DNA from: Candidatus Tepidifontimicrobium thermophilum
GTDB lineage: Bacteria; Sysuimicrobiota; Sysuimicrobiia; Sysuimicrobiales; Sysuimicrobiaceae
Direction: 5' to 3'
NCBI GenBank assembly: GCA_031296405.1
Contig: JAVKKH010000006.1
Span: forward strand, 1-43,512
DNA length: 43,512 bases
Shown here: in pieces, positions 1 to 9,104 of the stretch
How positions within the stretch are numbered: position 1 is the stretch's first letter
Layout: every line of letters begins with the position of its first letter
The notes under the pieces: generated by a model
Database searches by the model: none
Told to the model about the DNA's origin: nothing
Seen by the model: only the letters and a program-made list of their open reading frames with translations
Translations under genes and position numbers: made by a program

Positions 1-1
1 C

Positions 2-670
2 GCCCGGCGGCTGCTGGACCGGCTTTGCCCGGTGGTGCGGTCCTTCAAGGTGGGCTCCCAGCTGTTCACCGCGGCAGGGCCGCAGGCCGTGCGGGAGGTC
101 TGTGACCGGGGCGGCCGGGTGTTTCTGGACCTGAAGTTCTGCGACATCCCCAACACCGTGGAGCAGGCCGCCTCGGCGGCGGCCAGGCTGGGCGTGTGGA
201 TGTTCAACGTGCACGCCTGCGGGGGGACGGAGATGATGCGGCGGGCAGCGGCAGGGGCGCGGCGGGAGTCCGCGAGTCCTCCCCTCGTGCTGGGGGTGAC
301 CGTCCTCACCAGCGCTGACGTCGCGACCCTGCGGGAGGTGGGTGTGGCGGAGGACCCCGCAAGCTACGCCCTGCGGCTGGCGGAGCTGGCGCGGAAGGCA
401 GGGCTGGACGGCGTGGTGTGCTCGGTGCACGAGGTGGCGGCCGTCAAGGAGCGCTGCGGCCGCGAGTTCCTGGCCGTGGTGCCGGGGGTCCGGCCTAGGG
501 AGGTCCAGGACGACGACCAGGCCAGGACCGGAAGCCTCCGGGAGGCGGTGCGGGCGGGTGCGGACTACGTGGTGGTGGGCCGGCCCATCCTCCTGGCAGC
601 TGACCCCGCGGCGGTGGCTCGGGCTACGGTGGAAGTCCTGGACGTGTTAGCCTCGAAAGGGACGCTGTGA
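2..670 (+). CDS. pyrF: Orotidine 5'-phosphate decarboxylase, 5' end cut by window
   Basis: Decarboxylates OMP to UMP, the last step of de novo pyrimidine synthesis, in the cytoplasm. The reading frame is open from base 2, so the N-terminus lies outside the window; the GTG at 32 is internal, because the residues before it (RRLLDRLCP) continue the family alignment. The catalytic signature FLDLKFCDIPNTV (D-x-K-x-x-D-I-P-N-T) is present, as are the late GVRP and the phosphate-binding VVGRPI motifs. Length fits the 230-240 residue family once the missing N-terminus is added. pyrE follows 57 bases downstream, as the tail of a pyr operon. Family assignment is secure. Confidence 0.95.
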   Translation, partial: ARRLLDRLCPVVRSFKVGSQLFTAAGPQAVREVCDRGGRVFLDLKFCDIPNTVEQAASAAARLGVWMFNVHACGGTEMMRRAAAGARRESASPPLVLGVTVLTSADVATLREVGVAEDPASYALRLAELARKAGLDGVVCSVHEVAAVKERCGREFLAVVPGVRPREVQDDDQARTGSLREAVRAGADYVVVGRPILLAADPAAVARATVEVLDVLASKGTL

Positions 671-727
671 AGCTGCTGCGCGGCGGAACCGCGGCCGGTC
701 GGCTCCGCCCCGAACGGACGGTTTGAG

Positions 728-1306
728 GTGGCCACCTTCCTTTCGGGAGCCGAGGTGGTGGACCTTTTGCGGGAGCACGGGGCCCTGCAGCAGGGTCACT
801 TTCTCCTGAGCTCCGGCATGCACAGCTCCCACTACATCCAGTGTGCCCTGCTGCTTCAGTACCCCGACCTGACGGCCAGGGTGTGCGCTGCCCTGGCTGA
901 GCCGTTCCGGTCCGAAGAAGTGCAGGCGGTGGTGGGGCCGGCGATCGGGGCCGTGGTGCTGGCGTACGAAACCGCCCGGCAGCTCCGTGCGCGGGCCCTG
1001 TGGGCGGAGCGGTCCGAGGGGCGCATGAGCCTCCGGCGTAGCTTCACCCTCTCGCCCGGGGAGCGGGTCCTGGTGGTGGAGGACGTGGTCACTACAGGAG
1101 GGTCCGCGAAGGAGGTGGCCGCTGTAGCCGAGCGCGCGGGTGCTGTGGTGGTGGGCGTGGCGGCCATCGTGGACCGGTCCTCGGGGGGGCACGGGCTGCG
1201 GTGGCGGTTTGAGCCCCTGGTGCGGCTGGACGTGGAGGCGTACCTGCCGCCCCTGTGCCCCCTGTGCCGGGAGGGGGTGCCTTTGGTCAAGCCGGGCAGC
1301 CGCTGA
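728..1306 (+). CDS. pyrE: Orotate phosphoribosyltransferase
   Basis: Transfers phosphoribose from PRPP to orotate, giving OMP, the substrate of the pyrF product encoded just upstream. The PRPP loop VLVVEDVVTTGGS lies at about residues 117-129. A substrate-side motif SSGMHSSHYIQ lies near residues 28-38. The C-terminus LPPLCPLCREGVPLVKPGSR is typical of the Thermus/actinobacterial type of PyrE with a Cys pair. At 192 residues the length is normal. Start is GTG 728 with a weak purine-rich leader. The next gene has its own promoter, so this is probably the last gene of the pyr unit. Confidence 0.94.
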   Translation: MATFLSGAEVVDLLREHGALQQGHFLLSSGMHSSHYIQCALLLQYPDLTARVCAALAEPFRSEEVQAVVGPAIGAVVLAYETARQLRARALWAERSEGRMSLRRSFTLSPGERVLVVEDVVTTGGSAKEVAAVAERAGAVVVGVAAIVDRSSGGHGLRWRFEPLVRLDVEAYLPPLCPLCREGVPLVKPGSR

Positions 1307-1392
1307 GGGTGTTCGGTTTTTCGGTCGAACTGCTTTAGGCCGAGGGCGACCATTTCGAGAATTGCGAACGATCGGCGGGCCCGGTCGCGCGT

Positions 1393-1422
1393 TTGACAGG
1401 AATTTCCGGGTTTCCCTATAAT
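1393..1422 (+). promoter_or_regulatory. Consensus housekeeping promoter for hpt-guaB3-guaA
   Basis: Perfect -35 TTGACA (1393-1398) and perfect -10 TATAAT (1417-1422) are separated by 18 bases. Transcription would start near 1429, about 20 bases before the hpt start codon. The stretch 1307-1460 is clearly more AT-rich than the surrounding coding DNA. This marks a new transcription unit after pyrE. Confidence 0.85.
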
Positions 1423-1449
1423 CCGCCCAAACCCCCCGGAGGCGCAGGT

Positions 1450-1992
1450 TTGTCGCTGGCGGACGACGTGGAAGAGGTCCTCATCCCCGAGGAGGTCCTC
1501 CGGGCCCGGGTGCAGGAGCTCGGGCGCCAGATCTCCTCGGACTACGACGGCAAGCAGCCCCTGTTGGTCGGGATCCTGACAGGGGCTGTGTTCTTCGTGT
1601 CCGACCTGATGCGCGCCATCACCATCCCGTGCCACCTGGACTTCATGGCGACCAGTGCCTACGGCGCGGGGACGGAGAACACCGGAGTGGTGCGGATCCT
1701 CAAGGACCTCAACGAGAGCATCGAGGGCCGCCACGTGCTGGTGGTGGACGACATCGTGGACACGGGCCTGACCATGGACTACCTCCTGACCACCCTGAAG
1801 GCCCGGTACCCCGCGAGCCTGGCGGTGTGCGTGCTGCTGGACAAGGCGGAACGGCGCCGGCGGGAGGTCCCCCTGCGGTACGTGGGGTTCCGGATCCCCG
1901 ACCGGTTCGTGGTCGGCTACGGGATGGACTACGCGGGGCTGTACCGCAACCTCCCCTACCTGTGCGTGCTTAAGCCGGAGGTGTACCGATGA
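1450..1992 (+). CDS. hpt: Hypoxanthine phosphoribosyltransferase
   Basis: Salvages hypoxanthine (and usually guanine) with PRPP to IMP or GMP. The PRPP motif VLVVDDIVDTGLT sits at about residues 96-108, and the purine-binding end has the family's DKAERRRREVPLRYVGF and PDRFVVGYGMDYAGLYRNLP segments. I chose the TTG at 1450: GGAGG at 1438-1442 is well spaced before it, the resulting 180 residues is the family length, and the upstream in-frame TTG at 1393 is inside the -35 box. Its last codons overlap the guaB3 start by ATGA. Together with the next two genes it forms a compact IMP-to-GMP unit. Confidence 0.93.
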   Translation: MSLADDVEEVLIPEEVLRARVQELGRQISSDYDGKQPLLVGILTGAVFFVSDLMRAITIPCHLDFMATSAYGAGTENTGVVRILKDLNESIEGRHVLVVDDIVDTGLTMDYLLTTLKARYPASLAVCVLLDKAERRRREVPLRYVGFRIPDRFVVGYGMDYAGLYRNLPYLCVLKPEVYR

Positions 1993-3215
1993 GCGCCAGG
2001 ACGGCGAACCCGGAGTCCCTTACGGCCGGCCTCCCGCCCGCGGTGTCGGAAGCCGACACCGTCCTGCTGGGGCTGGGGCGCCGTGCGCGCAGGGCGTACG
2101 GGTACGACGACATCGCGCTGGTACCTGCGGCGGCCACCGTGGACCCGGAGGACGTGGACGTCGCGTGGGAGGTGGGCGGCCACCGGTTGCGGATCCCCGT
2201 CCTGGCCGCAGCCATGGACAGCGTGACGGACGTGCGGACCGCGGTCCTCATGGGCGAGCTGGGAGGGGCCGGGGTCCTCAACCTGGAGGGCCTGCAGACG
2301 CGGTACGAGGACCCCTCGGAAGCTTTCGAGCGCATCGCCTCGGCGCCGCAGGAGCAGTGCGTGCGGGTCCTGCAGGAGCTGTACCGGGCGCCTGTGCGGG
2401 AGGAACTGGTCGCCCGGCGCATCCAGGAGATCAAGCGGGGGGGCGCCCTGGCCTTCGGGTCTGTCACCCCGGCCTCGGCCTCGTGGCTGGCTCCCGTGGC
2501 GGAGGAGGCCGGGCTGGACGTGCTGGTGCTGCAGTCCACGGTGATCACCGAGCGGCACTTCTCCTCCCGGGGGCGCGCGCTGTCCGTCCGCCAGGTGGTG
2601 GAAAACGCGCGGATCCCCGTGATGGCGGGCAACTGCGTTTCCTACCAGGCTGCCCTGGAGCTCCTGGAGGCCGGGGTGGCCGGGCTGTTCGTGGGCGTGG
2701 GACCCGGCGCAGCGTGCACGAGCCGGAAGGTCCTGGGAGTGGGGGTCCCGCAGGTTACCGCCCTGTGCGACGTGGCTGCGGCGCGGGACGCGTTCCGGCA
2801 GAGGACCGGCCGGCACGTGCCCGTCGTCGCGGACGGCGGGATCCGGGTCGGCGGGGAGGTGGCCAAGTCCGTCGCGTGCGGTGCAGACGCGGTGATGCTG
2901 GGCTCGGCCCTGGCGTGTGCGGCGGAAGCTCCCGGCCGGGGCTACCACTGGGGGATGGCCACCCCCCACGCGGCGCTGCCGCGGGGCACCCGGATCCGCG
3001 TGGGCACCACGGGGACCCTACGTCAGATCCTTTTCGGGCCCGCGCAGGTGGACGACGGCAGCCAGAACCTGGTGGAGGCGCTGCGCACCGCCATGGCCAT
3101 GTGCGGTGCCCGGACGCTGAGGGAGATGCACCGGGTGGAGATCGTCCTGGCGCCGGCCCTGCTGACGGAGGGGAAGGCCGCGCAGTTCGCGCAGCGGGTG
3201 GGGCAGGGAAGGTAG
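1989..3215 (+). CDS. guaB3: GuaB3-type IMP dehydrogenase family protein (no CBS domains)
   Basis: Predicted to oxidise IMP to XMP with NAD. The TIM-barrel begins at [20 protein letters not shown], with AAAMDSVTD near residues 73-81. The catalytic loop [20 protein letters not shown] puts the nucleophile at Cys243, and [28 protein letters not shown] follows, in two parts, as the phosphate-binding region. The CBS (Bateman) pair inserted in classical GuaB is absent; about 408 residues, versus about 490, matches the GuaB3 subfamily of actinobacteria and cyanobacteria. It sits between hpt (ATGA overlap) and guaA, with no other IMPDH in view, which supports a true IMPDH role. GMP reductase is the main alternative, but guaA coupling argues against it. 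Confidence 0.88.
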   Translation: MSARTANPESLTAGLPPAVSEADTVLLGLGRRARRAYGYDDIALVPAAATVDPEDVDVAWEVGGHRLRIPVLAAAMDSVTDVRTAVLMGELGGAGVLNLEGLQTRYEDPSEAFERIASAPQEQCVRVLQELYRAPVREELVARRIQEIKRGGALAFGSVTPASASWLAPVAEEAGLDVLVLQSTVITERHFSSRGRALSVRQVVENARIPVMAGNCVSYQAALELLEAGVAGLFVGVGPGAACTSRKVLGVGVPQVTALCDVAAARDAFRQRTGRHVPVVADGGIRVGGEVAKSVACGADAVMLGSALACAAEAPGRGYHWGMATPHAALPRGTRIRVGTTGTLRQILFGPAQVDDGSQNLVEALRTAMAMCGARTLREMHRVEIVLAPALLTEGKAAQFAQRVGQGR

Positions 3216-3234
3216 GCGGAGCTCCGGAGCGCGG

Positions 3235-4821
3235 ATGGTGGACGCGGGCGTCCAGGCCGACTCCACAAAGCTAGCGGACTCCCAGGGGCCAGCCGCAGAC
3301 CTCGTCCTCGTCCTGGACTTCGGCGCCCAGTACGCTCAGCTGATCGCGCGGCGGATCCGGGAGCTGCGGGTCTACAGCCGCATCGTGCCGTACGACACGC
3401 CGGCCGAGCAGGTGCGGAACCTGCGGCCCAAGGGCATCGTCCTGTCCGGGGGCCCGGCCAGCGTGTACGAGGACGGAGCGCCGCAAGCGGACCCGGCCAT
3501 CCTGCAGCTGGGGGTTCCGGTGCTGGGCATCTGCTACGGCATGCAGTGGATGGCCCACGTGCTGGGGGGCCGTACCGGGCCGGCTGCGGTCCGCGAGTAC
3601 GGGCGCACGCGCCTGTGGGTGGAGCAGGACAGCGCGCTGTTTGACGGGCTGGAGCGACGCCTGCTCTGCTGGATGAGCCACGGGGACGCGGTCCTGGACC
3701 TCCCGCCTGGGTTCGAGACGATCGCCCGCACCGACCACTCTCCCCACGCGGCCATCCAGGACCGCCGGCGCCGTCTGTACGGGGTCCAGTTCCACCCCGA
3801 GGTCTCTCACACCCCGTGGGGGGTGGACGTGCTCCGCAACTTCGTCTTTGAAGTGTGCGGGTGCGCGCCCACGTGGACCATGCGGTCCTTCGTGGAGGAG
3901 GCCACAGAGCGGGTCCGGGGTCAGGTGGGAGGCGGCAGGGTCCTGTGCGCGCTGTCCGGGGGGGTGGACTCCTCGGCAGCCGCAGCCCTCGTGCACCGGG
4001 CGGTAGGGGACCAGCTGACGTGCGTGTTCGTGGATCACGGGTTCCTGCGCAAAGGGGAGGCCGAGCAGGTGGTGCGCACCTTCCGGGACCACTTCCGGGT
4101 GCCGCTGGTGCACGTGGACGCCCGGCGGCGGTTCCTGGAGCGGCTGCAGGCGGTCACGGACCCCGAGGAGAAGCGACGCCGCATCGGGGAAGAGTTCATC
4201 CGGGTGTTTGAGGAGGTGGCAGCCCGAATGGGCCCCGTGGACTTCCTGGTCCAGGGCACCCTGTACCCGGACGTGATCGAGTCCGGCACGCGCACTGCGG
4301 CCCGCATCAAAACCCACCACAACGTGGGCGGCCTGCCCGAGGGCATGCGCTTCCAGCTGGTGGAGCCGTTCCGGGAGCTTTTCAAGGACGAGGTCCGGGA
4401 GGTGGCCCGGCAGCTGGGCTTGCCGGACGAGCTGGTCTGGCGGCACCCGTTCCCGGGCCCGGGCCTGGCCATCCGGGTGCTGGGGGAGGTGACGGAGGAG
4501 CGCCTGGAGATCCTGCGGGAGGCGGACAGCATCCTCCTGGAGGAGGTCCGGCGGGCGGGCCTGTGGCGGGAGCTGTGGCAGGTGTTCTGCGTGCTGCTGC
4601 CGGTGCGGACCGTGGGGGTGGCCGGGGACAGCCGGACCTACGGCTACGCCTGCGCGGTCCGGGCGGTGACCAGCGAGGACGGGATGACTGCGGACTGGGC
4701 GCGGCTGCCCCACGAGCTGCTGGAGACGGTGGCGGCCCGGATCACCCGGGAAGTCCCCGCCATCACCCGGGTGGTGTACGACGTCACCAGCAAGCCGCCT
4801 GCTACCATCGAGTGGGAGTGA
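3235..4821 (+). CDS. guaA: GMP synthase (glutamine-hydrolysing)
   Basis: Aminates XMP to GMP using glutamine and ATP. The N-terminal class I glutamine amidotransferase domain (about residues 23-205) has the nucleophile Cys100 in GICYGMQ and the His187/Glu189 pair in QFHPEVSH. The ATP-pyrophosphatase P-loop SGGVDSS follows at about 241-247. The C-terminal dimerisation domain ends in the family-typical [11 protein letters not shown]. Its 528 residues are normal, with a short non-conserved N-terminal extension of about 20 residues. It follows guaB3 by 19 bases and is the last functional purine gene of this unit. Confidence 0.97.
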   Translation: MVDAGVQADSTKLADSQGPAADLVLVLDFGAQYAQLIARRIRELRVYSRIVPYDTPAEQVRNLRPKGIVLSGGPASVYEDGAPQADPAILQLGVPVLGICYGMQWMAHVLGGRTGPAAVREYGRTRLWVEQDSALFDGLERRLLCWMSHGDAVLDLPPGFETIARTDHSPHAAIQDRRRRLYGVQFHPEVSHTPWGVDVLRNFVFEVCGCAPTWTMRSFVEEATERVRGQVGGGRVLCALSGGVDSSAAAALVHRAVGDQLTCVFVDHGFLRKGEAEQVVRTFRDHFRVPLVHVDARRRFLERLQAVTDPEEKRRRIGEEFIRVFEEVAARMGPVDFLVQGTLYPDVIESGTRTAARIKTHHNVGGLPEGMRFQLVEPFRELFKDEVREVARQLGLPDELVWRHPFPGPGLAIRVLGEVTEERLEILREADSILLEEVRRAGLWRELWQVFCVLLPVRTVGVAGDSRTYGYACAVRAVTSEDGMTADWARLPHELLETVAARITREVPAITRVVYDVTSKPPATIEWE

Positions 4822-5123
4822 AGCAGCAGGTGGACGAGCTGGTGGAGCGGTTGCGCGCGCACTTCACGCAGCGGAGACCGGCGTCGCTGCTGGCCGCGTT
4901 CCTGTTCGGAAGCCACCCGGCGGGACAGGCGGGCCGCGAGAGCGACGCGGGCGGCCGACCTGCGCCTTTTCCTGGAGCGTCACGAGAAAACCGTGCTCCG
5001 CTCCCTGGTGCGATGAGCCGGCTACACCTGAGGCTGGACGAGGGGCGGGTGCTGGCGGCCCTCGGGGAGCGGGAGCCCGTGGAGGAGTTCCTGAGTCTGG
5101 TGGCGGGAAGGCTGCAGGCGTGA
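4818..5123 (+). pseudogene. Frame-disrupted nucleotidyltransferase-like (MNT) remnant
   Basis: A GTG frame of 101 codons overlaps the guaA stop (GTGA) and the pcrA start (GTGA). The first part, LLAAFLFGSHPAGQAGRESD, resembles the start of a minimal nucleotidyltransferase (hydrophobic strand, FGS, G-x-x-SD). After about base 4945 this frame turns into Pro/Gly/Arg-rich sequence with AT-ending codons. The +1 frame then carries the GC-ending coding pattern (ADLRLFLERHEKTVLRSLVR, stop at 5014-5016). An ATG at 5013 reopens the first frame for 36 residues (MSRLHLRLDEGRVLAALGER...). This looks like a one-base frameshift in an old small gene, or two tiny overlapping genes. The second Asp of the MNT motif is not visible. 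No function is assigned. Confidence 0.4.
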
Positions 5124-7270
5124 GGCCGGAAGAGTTCCTCCGTCAGCTCAACCCCCAGCAGCGGGAGGCGGTCCTGCACCGCGGGGGCCCGGCCCTGGTC
5201 CTGGCCGGGGCTGGGTCCGGGAAGACCCGGGTGCTGGCGTACCGGCTCGCGTACCTGGTGCGGGTGCTGGGCACACCACCCGACCGGATCCTGGCGGTCA
5301 CCTTCACCAACAAGGCCGCGGAGGAGATGCGGCAGCGGGTGGCGGGCCTGGTGGGCGAACGGGTGGCGCGGAGGGTGTGGATGGGGACGTTCCACCGGAC
5401 GTGTGCCCGAATCCTGCGGGCCCACGGCGACCGCATCGGCCTGCCAAAGCACTTCACCGTGTACGACGAGGACGACCAGCGTCAGGTGATGCGGGAGGCC
5501 CTGCGGAACCTGGGGGTGGACGAGCGGCGCTACCCGCCCGCGGCCGTGCTCGGGGTGGTGTCCGCGGTCAAGAACGACGGGGTGGCGTTGAGCGCGTACG
5601 AAGCCCGTGCCACCTCTCCCTTCGAACGGGTGGTGGCTTCCTGCTGGCGTGAGTACCAGCGGTTGATGACGCAGCGATCCGCCCTGGACTTCGACGACCT
5701 GTTGCTGGAGACCCTGCGGCTGCTGGAGGACGTGCCCGAAATCCGGGAGCTGTACCAGGACCGCTTCCAGCACGTGCTGGTGGACGAGTACCAGGACACG
5801 AACCCCGTTCAGTTCCGGATCCTGGCGCGCTTGACGGAGCGCCACCGCAACCTGTTCGTGGTGGGGGACGTGGACCAGGCCATCTACGGGTGGCGTGGGG
5901 CGGACATCCGGAACATCCTGGAGTTCGAGCGGGATTTCCCGGAAGCCAGGGTCCTGCCCCTGGAGCAGAACTACCGGTCCACCCAGAAGATCCTCCGGGC
6001 CGCGGAGCACCTCATCCAACAGAACCCCCGGCGCTACCCCAAGCGTCTGTGGACGGAGAACCCTCCGGGCGAACCCGTGGTGGTGTACGCGGCCGCGGAC
6101 GAGCACGACGAGGCGCGTTTTGTAGTGGAGCGGCTGCGCCGGCTGCAAGAGGAGGGTTTCCGGCTTCGGGAGTGCGCGGTGCTGTACCGGATCAACGCCA
6201 TGTCCCGGCAGTTCGAGGAGGCGTTCCTCCGGGCGGGGATCCCCTACCAGGTGGTGGGGGCGGTGCGGTTCTACGAGCGGAAGGAGGTCAAGGACCTGCT
6301 GAGCTACCTGCGGGTCCTGGTAAACCCGGACGACGACTTGAGCCTGCTACGGGCTCTGGCAACGCCCCGCCGGGGAATCGGAGAGACCACCGTGCAGCGG
6401 CTGCGGACGTTCGCCGCAGAGCGGGGCTGGAGCCTGTGGGAGGCAGTCGGGAGGGCGGAGGAGATCCCGGGTCTGCCCGCGGCCGCGCGGCGGGGGTTGC
6501 GGGCCTTCGTCGCGCTGGTGGAGGACCTGCGCGCTCGGGCCCCGGCCGCCCGAGCGGCGGAGCTGGTGGAGGAGGTCCTGGAGCGCAGCGGCTACCGGGC
6601 CAGCCTGGAGGAGGAGGGGACGGAGGACGCGCAGGCGCGGCTGGAGAACGTGCGGGAGCTGGTGACGGTGGCGCAGGAGTACGAGGCTTCTACGGGCGAC
6701 TCGAGCCTGGCGAGCTTCCTCGAGCACCTGTCCTTAGTGACGGACGTGGACACGTACGACGAGCGTGCCGACCGGGTGGCTCTGATGACCCTGCACGCGG
6801 CCAAGGGGCTGGAATTCCGGGCGGTCTTCCTGTGCGGGCTGGAGGAGGGAATCTTCCCCCACGTACGTTCGCTGGACGACCCGCGACAGCTCGAGGAGGA
6901 GCGGCGTTTGGCGTACGTGGGGATCACGCGGGCCCGGGAGCGGCTCTACCTGAGCTACGGCCAGCTGCGGAGCCTGTTCGGCCGAACCACGGCGAACGTG
7001 CCTTCGCGGTTTCTGGACGAGCTTCCGGAAGACGTGCTGGAACGCGCGGAACCCGGACCCAAACCGTGGGAGGCCCAGGTTCCCGCGGGGGCGCCCCGGG
7101 CCGTGCCGCGGCTCTCGCCAGGCGACGTGGTCCGGCACCGACACTTCGGGACCGGCCGGGTCGTGGAGGTAGAGGGGGAGGGCGAGGCCGCGGTGGCCAC
7201 CGTAAACTTCCAGGGTGTGGGCACCAAGCGGCTGGCGCTGGGCTACGCGCCCCTGGAGCGGGTGGGCTGA
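5120..7270 (+). CDS. pcrA: ATP-dependent DNA helicase PcrA (UvrD/Rep family)
   Basis: Superfamily 1A 3'-5' helicase for repair, replication restart and transcription-coupled clearance. Motifs occur in order: LNPQQREAV (Q motif), Walker A GAGSGKT (30-36), TFTNKAAEEM (Ia), VDEYQDTN (II, about 223-230), GDVDQAIYGWRGAD (III), NYRST (IV), TLHAAKGLEF (V) and YVGITRARERL (VI). The last 50 residues (GDVVRHRHFGTGRVVEVEGEGE onward, in parts) form the Tudor-like domain that PcrA uses to contact RNA polymerase. Its 716 residues are typical. Start is GTG 5120, overlapping the preceding small frame. Confidence 0.96.
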   Translation: MRPEEFLRQLNPQQREAVLHRGGPALVLAGAGSGKTRVLAYRLAYLVRVLGTPPDRILAVTFTNKAAEEMRQRVAGLVGERVARRVWMGTFHRTCARILRAHGDRIGLPKHFTVYDEDDQRQVMREALRNLGVDERRYPPAAVLGVVSAVKNDGVALSAYEARATSPFERVVASCWREYQRLMTQRSALDFDDLLLETLRLLEDVPEIRELYQDRFQHVLVDEYQDTNPVQFRILARLTERHRNLFVVGDVDQAIYGWRGADIRNILEFERDFPEARVLPLEQNYRSTQKILRAAEHLIQQNPRRYPKRLWTENPPGEPVVVYAAADEHDEARFVVERLRRLQEEGFRLRECAVLYRINAMSRQFEEAFLRAGIPYQVVGAVRFYERKEVKDLLSYLRVLVNPDDDLSLLRALATPRRGIGETTVQRLRTFAAERGWSLWEAVGRAEEIPGLPAAARRGLRAFVALVEDLRARAPAARAAELVEEVLERSGYRASLEEEGTEDAQARLENVRELVTVAQEYEASTGDSSLASFLEHLSLVTDVDTYDERADRVALMTLHAAKGLEFRAVFLCGLEEGIFPHVRSLDDPRQLEEERRLAYVGITRARERLYLSYGQLRSLFGRTTANVPSRFLDELPEDVLERAEPGPKPWEAQVPAGAPRAVPRLSPGDVVRHRHFGTGRVVEVEGEGEAAVATVNFQGVGTKRLALGYAPLERVG

Positions 7271-7281
7271 AGCCAGCCCGC
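7262..7281 (+). terminator. Possible weak terminator after pcrA
   Basis: GGGCTG (7264-7269) and CAGCCC (7274-7279) form a 6-bp stem, extendable by a wobble and one more pair, with a 4-base loop. It overlaps the pcrA stop codon. No T-run follows directly (CTGTTT lies about ten bases on), so termination is uncertain. Confidence 0.25.
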
Positions 7282-7408
7282 AGGGTCTGTTTCGGCGCCG
7301 TCGTAGTTTCTTATGGAGGTAACCCGCGGCGGAGCGAAGGGGGGTGGTCCGGCGGTCGGGAGGCGTTTGTGCGGGTGGCGCACTTCGGTACTTGAGGAGG
7401 GATCAGGG

Positions 7409-9091
7409 ATGAGGAGCCGGTGGGTCGCGCTGGTACTGGTAGCGTCGCTGGCCGTGCCGACGCTGGCGCTCGGGGCGCCCGCGCCGGTGGCCGGGCCGGA
7501 CACGGTGGTCATCGGGACCCAACAGGAACCTGCGGTGATCGCGCTGGGCATCTGCGACGCCTGCACCATGTTCGTGGCCACCATGGTTTCGCAGCCCATC
7601 CTGCTGCCCACGGTGGAGATGACGGACGAGTGGAAGTTCCAGCCCGTGGCGGTGGAGAAGCTGCCGAGCCTGAAGGACGGCGACTGGAAGTTGCTGCCGG
7701 GCGACAAGATGCAGGTCACCTGGCGGATCCGTCGGGGGCTCCGGTGGCACGACGGGCGGAGCCTCACCGCGGAGGACTGGATCTTCGCGTGGCGGGTGAA
7801 CATGAACCCGCGCTTCCCCTCCTCGGGGCGGGACGTGTCGCAACGGGTGGAGAACATCCTGGCGCCCAACCCGTACACCATGGTGGTTCAGTGGAGGAAG
7901 AAGTACGCGTTTGCGGACCTCAACGTGAACGGGGCGGGCTACCTGCCCCGGCACATCCTGGGGCCCGCGTACCAGCGGGACCCCTCCAAGCTGCCCCAGC
8001 AGCCGTGGGGGACCTCCGAGCAGACGGTGGGCACCGGGCCGTACCGCATCGTGCAGTGGCAGCGGGGCTCGTCCATCACCCTGGAGCGTTGGGACCAGTT
8101 CCCCTACGAAGCCGTGGGCGGGTCGTACCGGACCCGGGCGCAAGTGCGCCGCATCGTGTTCCGGTTCGTCCCCGACACGAACACCCAGATCGCCAACGTG
8201 CTGGCCGGGTCGGTGGACGCCTTCGACGAGACGGCCATCCCCTTCGTCCAGGGTCTGGAGCTGGAAAAGCGCCTGCAGCGGGAGGGCCGGCGGGACTGGG
8301 TCCTCAAGGCGGAGCCGGGCCTGATCTGGGAGCACATCGACCTGAACCTGGACAACGTGCACCTGCGGGACAAGCGGGTCCGCCAGGCTCTGATCTACGG
8401 GATCAACCGGGAGCAGATGGTCCAGGCCCTGTTCGAGGGCAAGCAACCGGTGGCCCACCAGGTGTTCCCGCAGAAGCACTACGGCCACAACCCGCAGGTC
8501 CGCCGGTACACCTACGACCCCGCGCGGGCGCGGCAGCTGCTGCAGGAGGCCGGCTACACCCCGGGCCCGGACGGGATCCTGCAGAAGGGGGGCCAGCGGC
8601 TGAGCCTGACCTTCATGACCACCGCGGGCAACCGGGTGCGGGAGCAGGTGCAGCAGATCATCCAGCAGCAGCTGCGGGAGATCGGGGTGGAGATCCGCAT
8701 CCAGAACCAGCCGGCGCGGGTGTACTTCGGGCAGACCCTGCCCAGCCGGCAGTTCGAGATGGCCATGTACGCGTGGGTGTTCGGCCCTACGGCGGACTGC
8801 GAGGGCCTGTACACGGGCGACACGCTGCCGCCCAACGGGCAGAACTACCCGGGCTGGAAGAACGACGAGGTCACCCGGATCTGCCACGCGGTCCCGGAGG
8901 AGCTGGACCAGAACCGGCGGGCCCAGATGCTGCGGCGGTTCGCGGAGATCTTCGTGGACGAAGTCCCCGTGATCCCCCTCTACTACCGGGCGGACTACAC
9001 CGGGCACAAGGCCACCCTGCAGAACTGGAAGCCCACGGGGGCGGACACCCCGGTGACGTGGAACGCCACCCAGTGGCGGTGGGCCCGCTAG
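7409..9091 (+). CDS. Peptide/opine-type ABC transporter substrate-binding protein (SBP_bac_5)
   Basis: Extracytoplasmic receptor for a Dpp/Opp-type importer. A Sec signal peptide fits residues 1-23 (MRSRW, then VALVLVASLAVPTLALGA). There is no Cys at the cleavage region, so this is not a lipoprotein. The body shows the family-5 marks: WRIRRGLRWHDGRSLTAEDW near 110, TGPYRIVQW, and NLDNVHLRDKRVRQAL near 315. A longer frame opens at 7313, but the ATG at 7409 directly precedes the signal peptide and has GAGGAGG at 7394-7400. Its 560 residues fit cluster C solute-binding proteins. Substrate cannot be read from sequence; oligopeptide, dipeptide or opine are all possible. The transporter genes follow in order. 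Confidence 0.9.
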   Translation: MRSRWVALVLVASLAVPTLALGAPAPVAGPDTVVIGTQQEPAVIALGICDACTMFVATMVSQPILLPTVEMTDEWKFQPVAVEKLPSLKDGDWKLLPGDKMQVTWRIRRGLRWHDGRSLTAEDWIFAWRVNMNPRFPSSGRDVSQRVENILAPNPYTMVVQWRKKYAFADLNVNGAGYLPRHILGPAYQRDPSKLPQQPWGTSEQTVGTGPYRIVQWQRGSSITLERWDQFPYEAVGGSYRTRAQVRRIVFRFVPDTNTQIANVLAGSVDAFDETAIPFVQGLELEKRLQREGRRDWVLKAEPGLIWEHIDLNLDNVHLRDKRVRQALIYGINREQMVQALFEGKQPVAHQVFPQKHYGHNPQVRRYTYDPARARQLLQEAGYTPGPDGILQKGGQRLSLTFMTTAGNRVREQVQQIIQQQLREIGVEIRIQNQPARVYFGQTLPSRQFEMAMYAWVFGPTADCEGLYTGDTLPPNGQNYPGWKNDEVTRICHAVPEELDQNRRAQMLRRFAEIFVDEVPVIPLYYRADYTGHKATLQNWKPTGADTPVTWNATQWRWAR

Positions 9092-9104
9092 CCGGCGGGC
9101 GCGG

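Noticed and set aside
671-727. GC-rich dyad (GGCGGA/TCCGCC) between pyrF and pyrE as a PyrR-binding attenuator
   Set aside because: It does not show the conserved PyrR-binding loop sequence, and the genes probably form one operon.
1307-1392. Possible terminator or attenuator between pyrE and hpt
   Set aside because: Only short T-runs and no stable hairpin were found; I kept just the promoter.
7403-9007. A 534-residue frame antisense to the binding protein
   Set aside because: A shadow of a clear family-5 binding protein; its His/Leu/Pro/Val-rich sequence has no recognisable domain.
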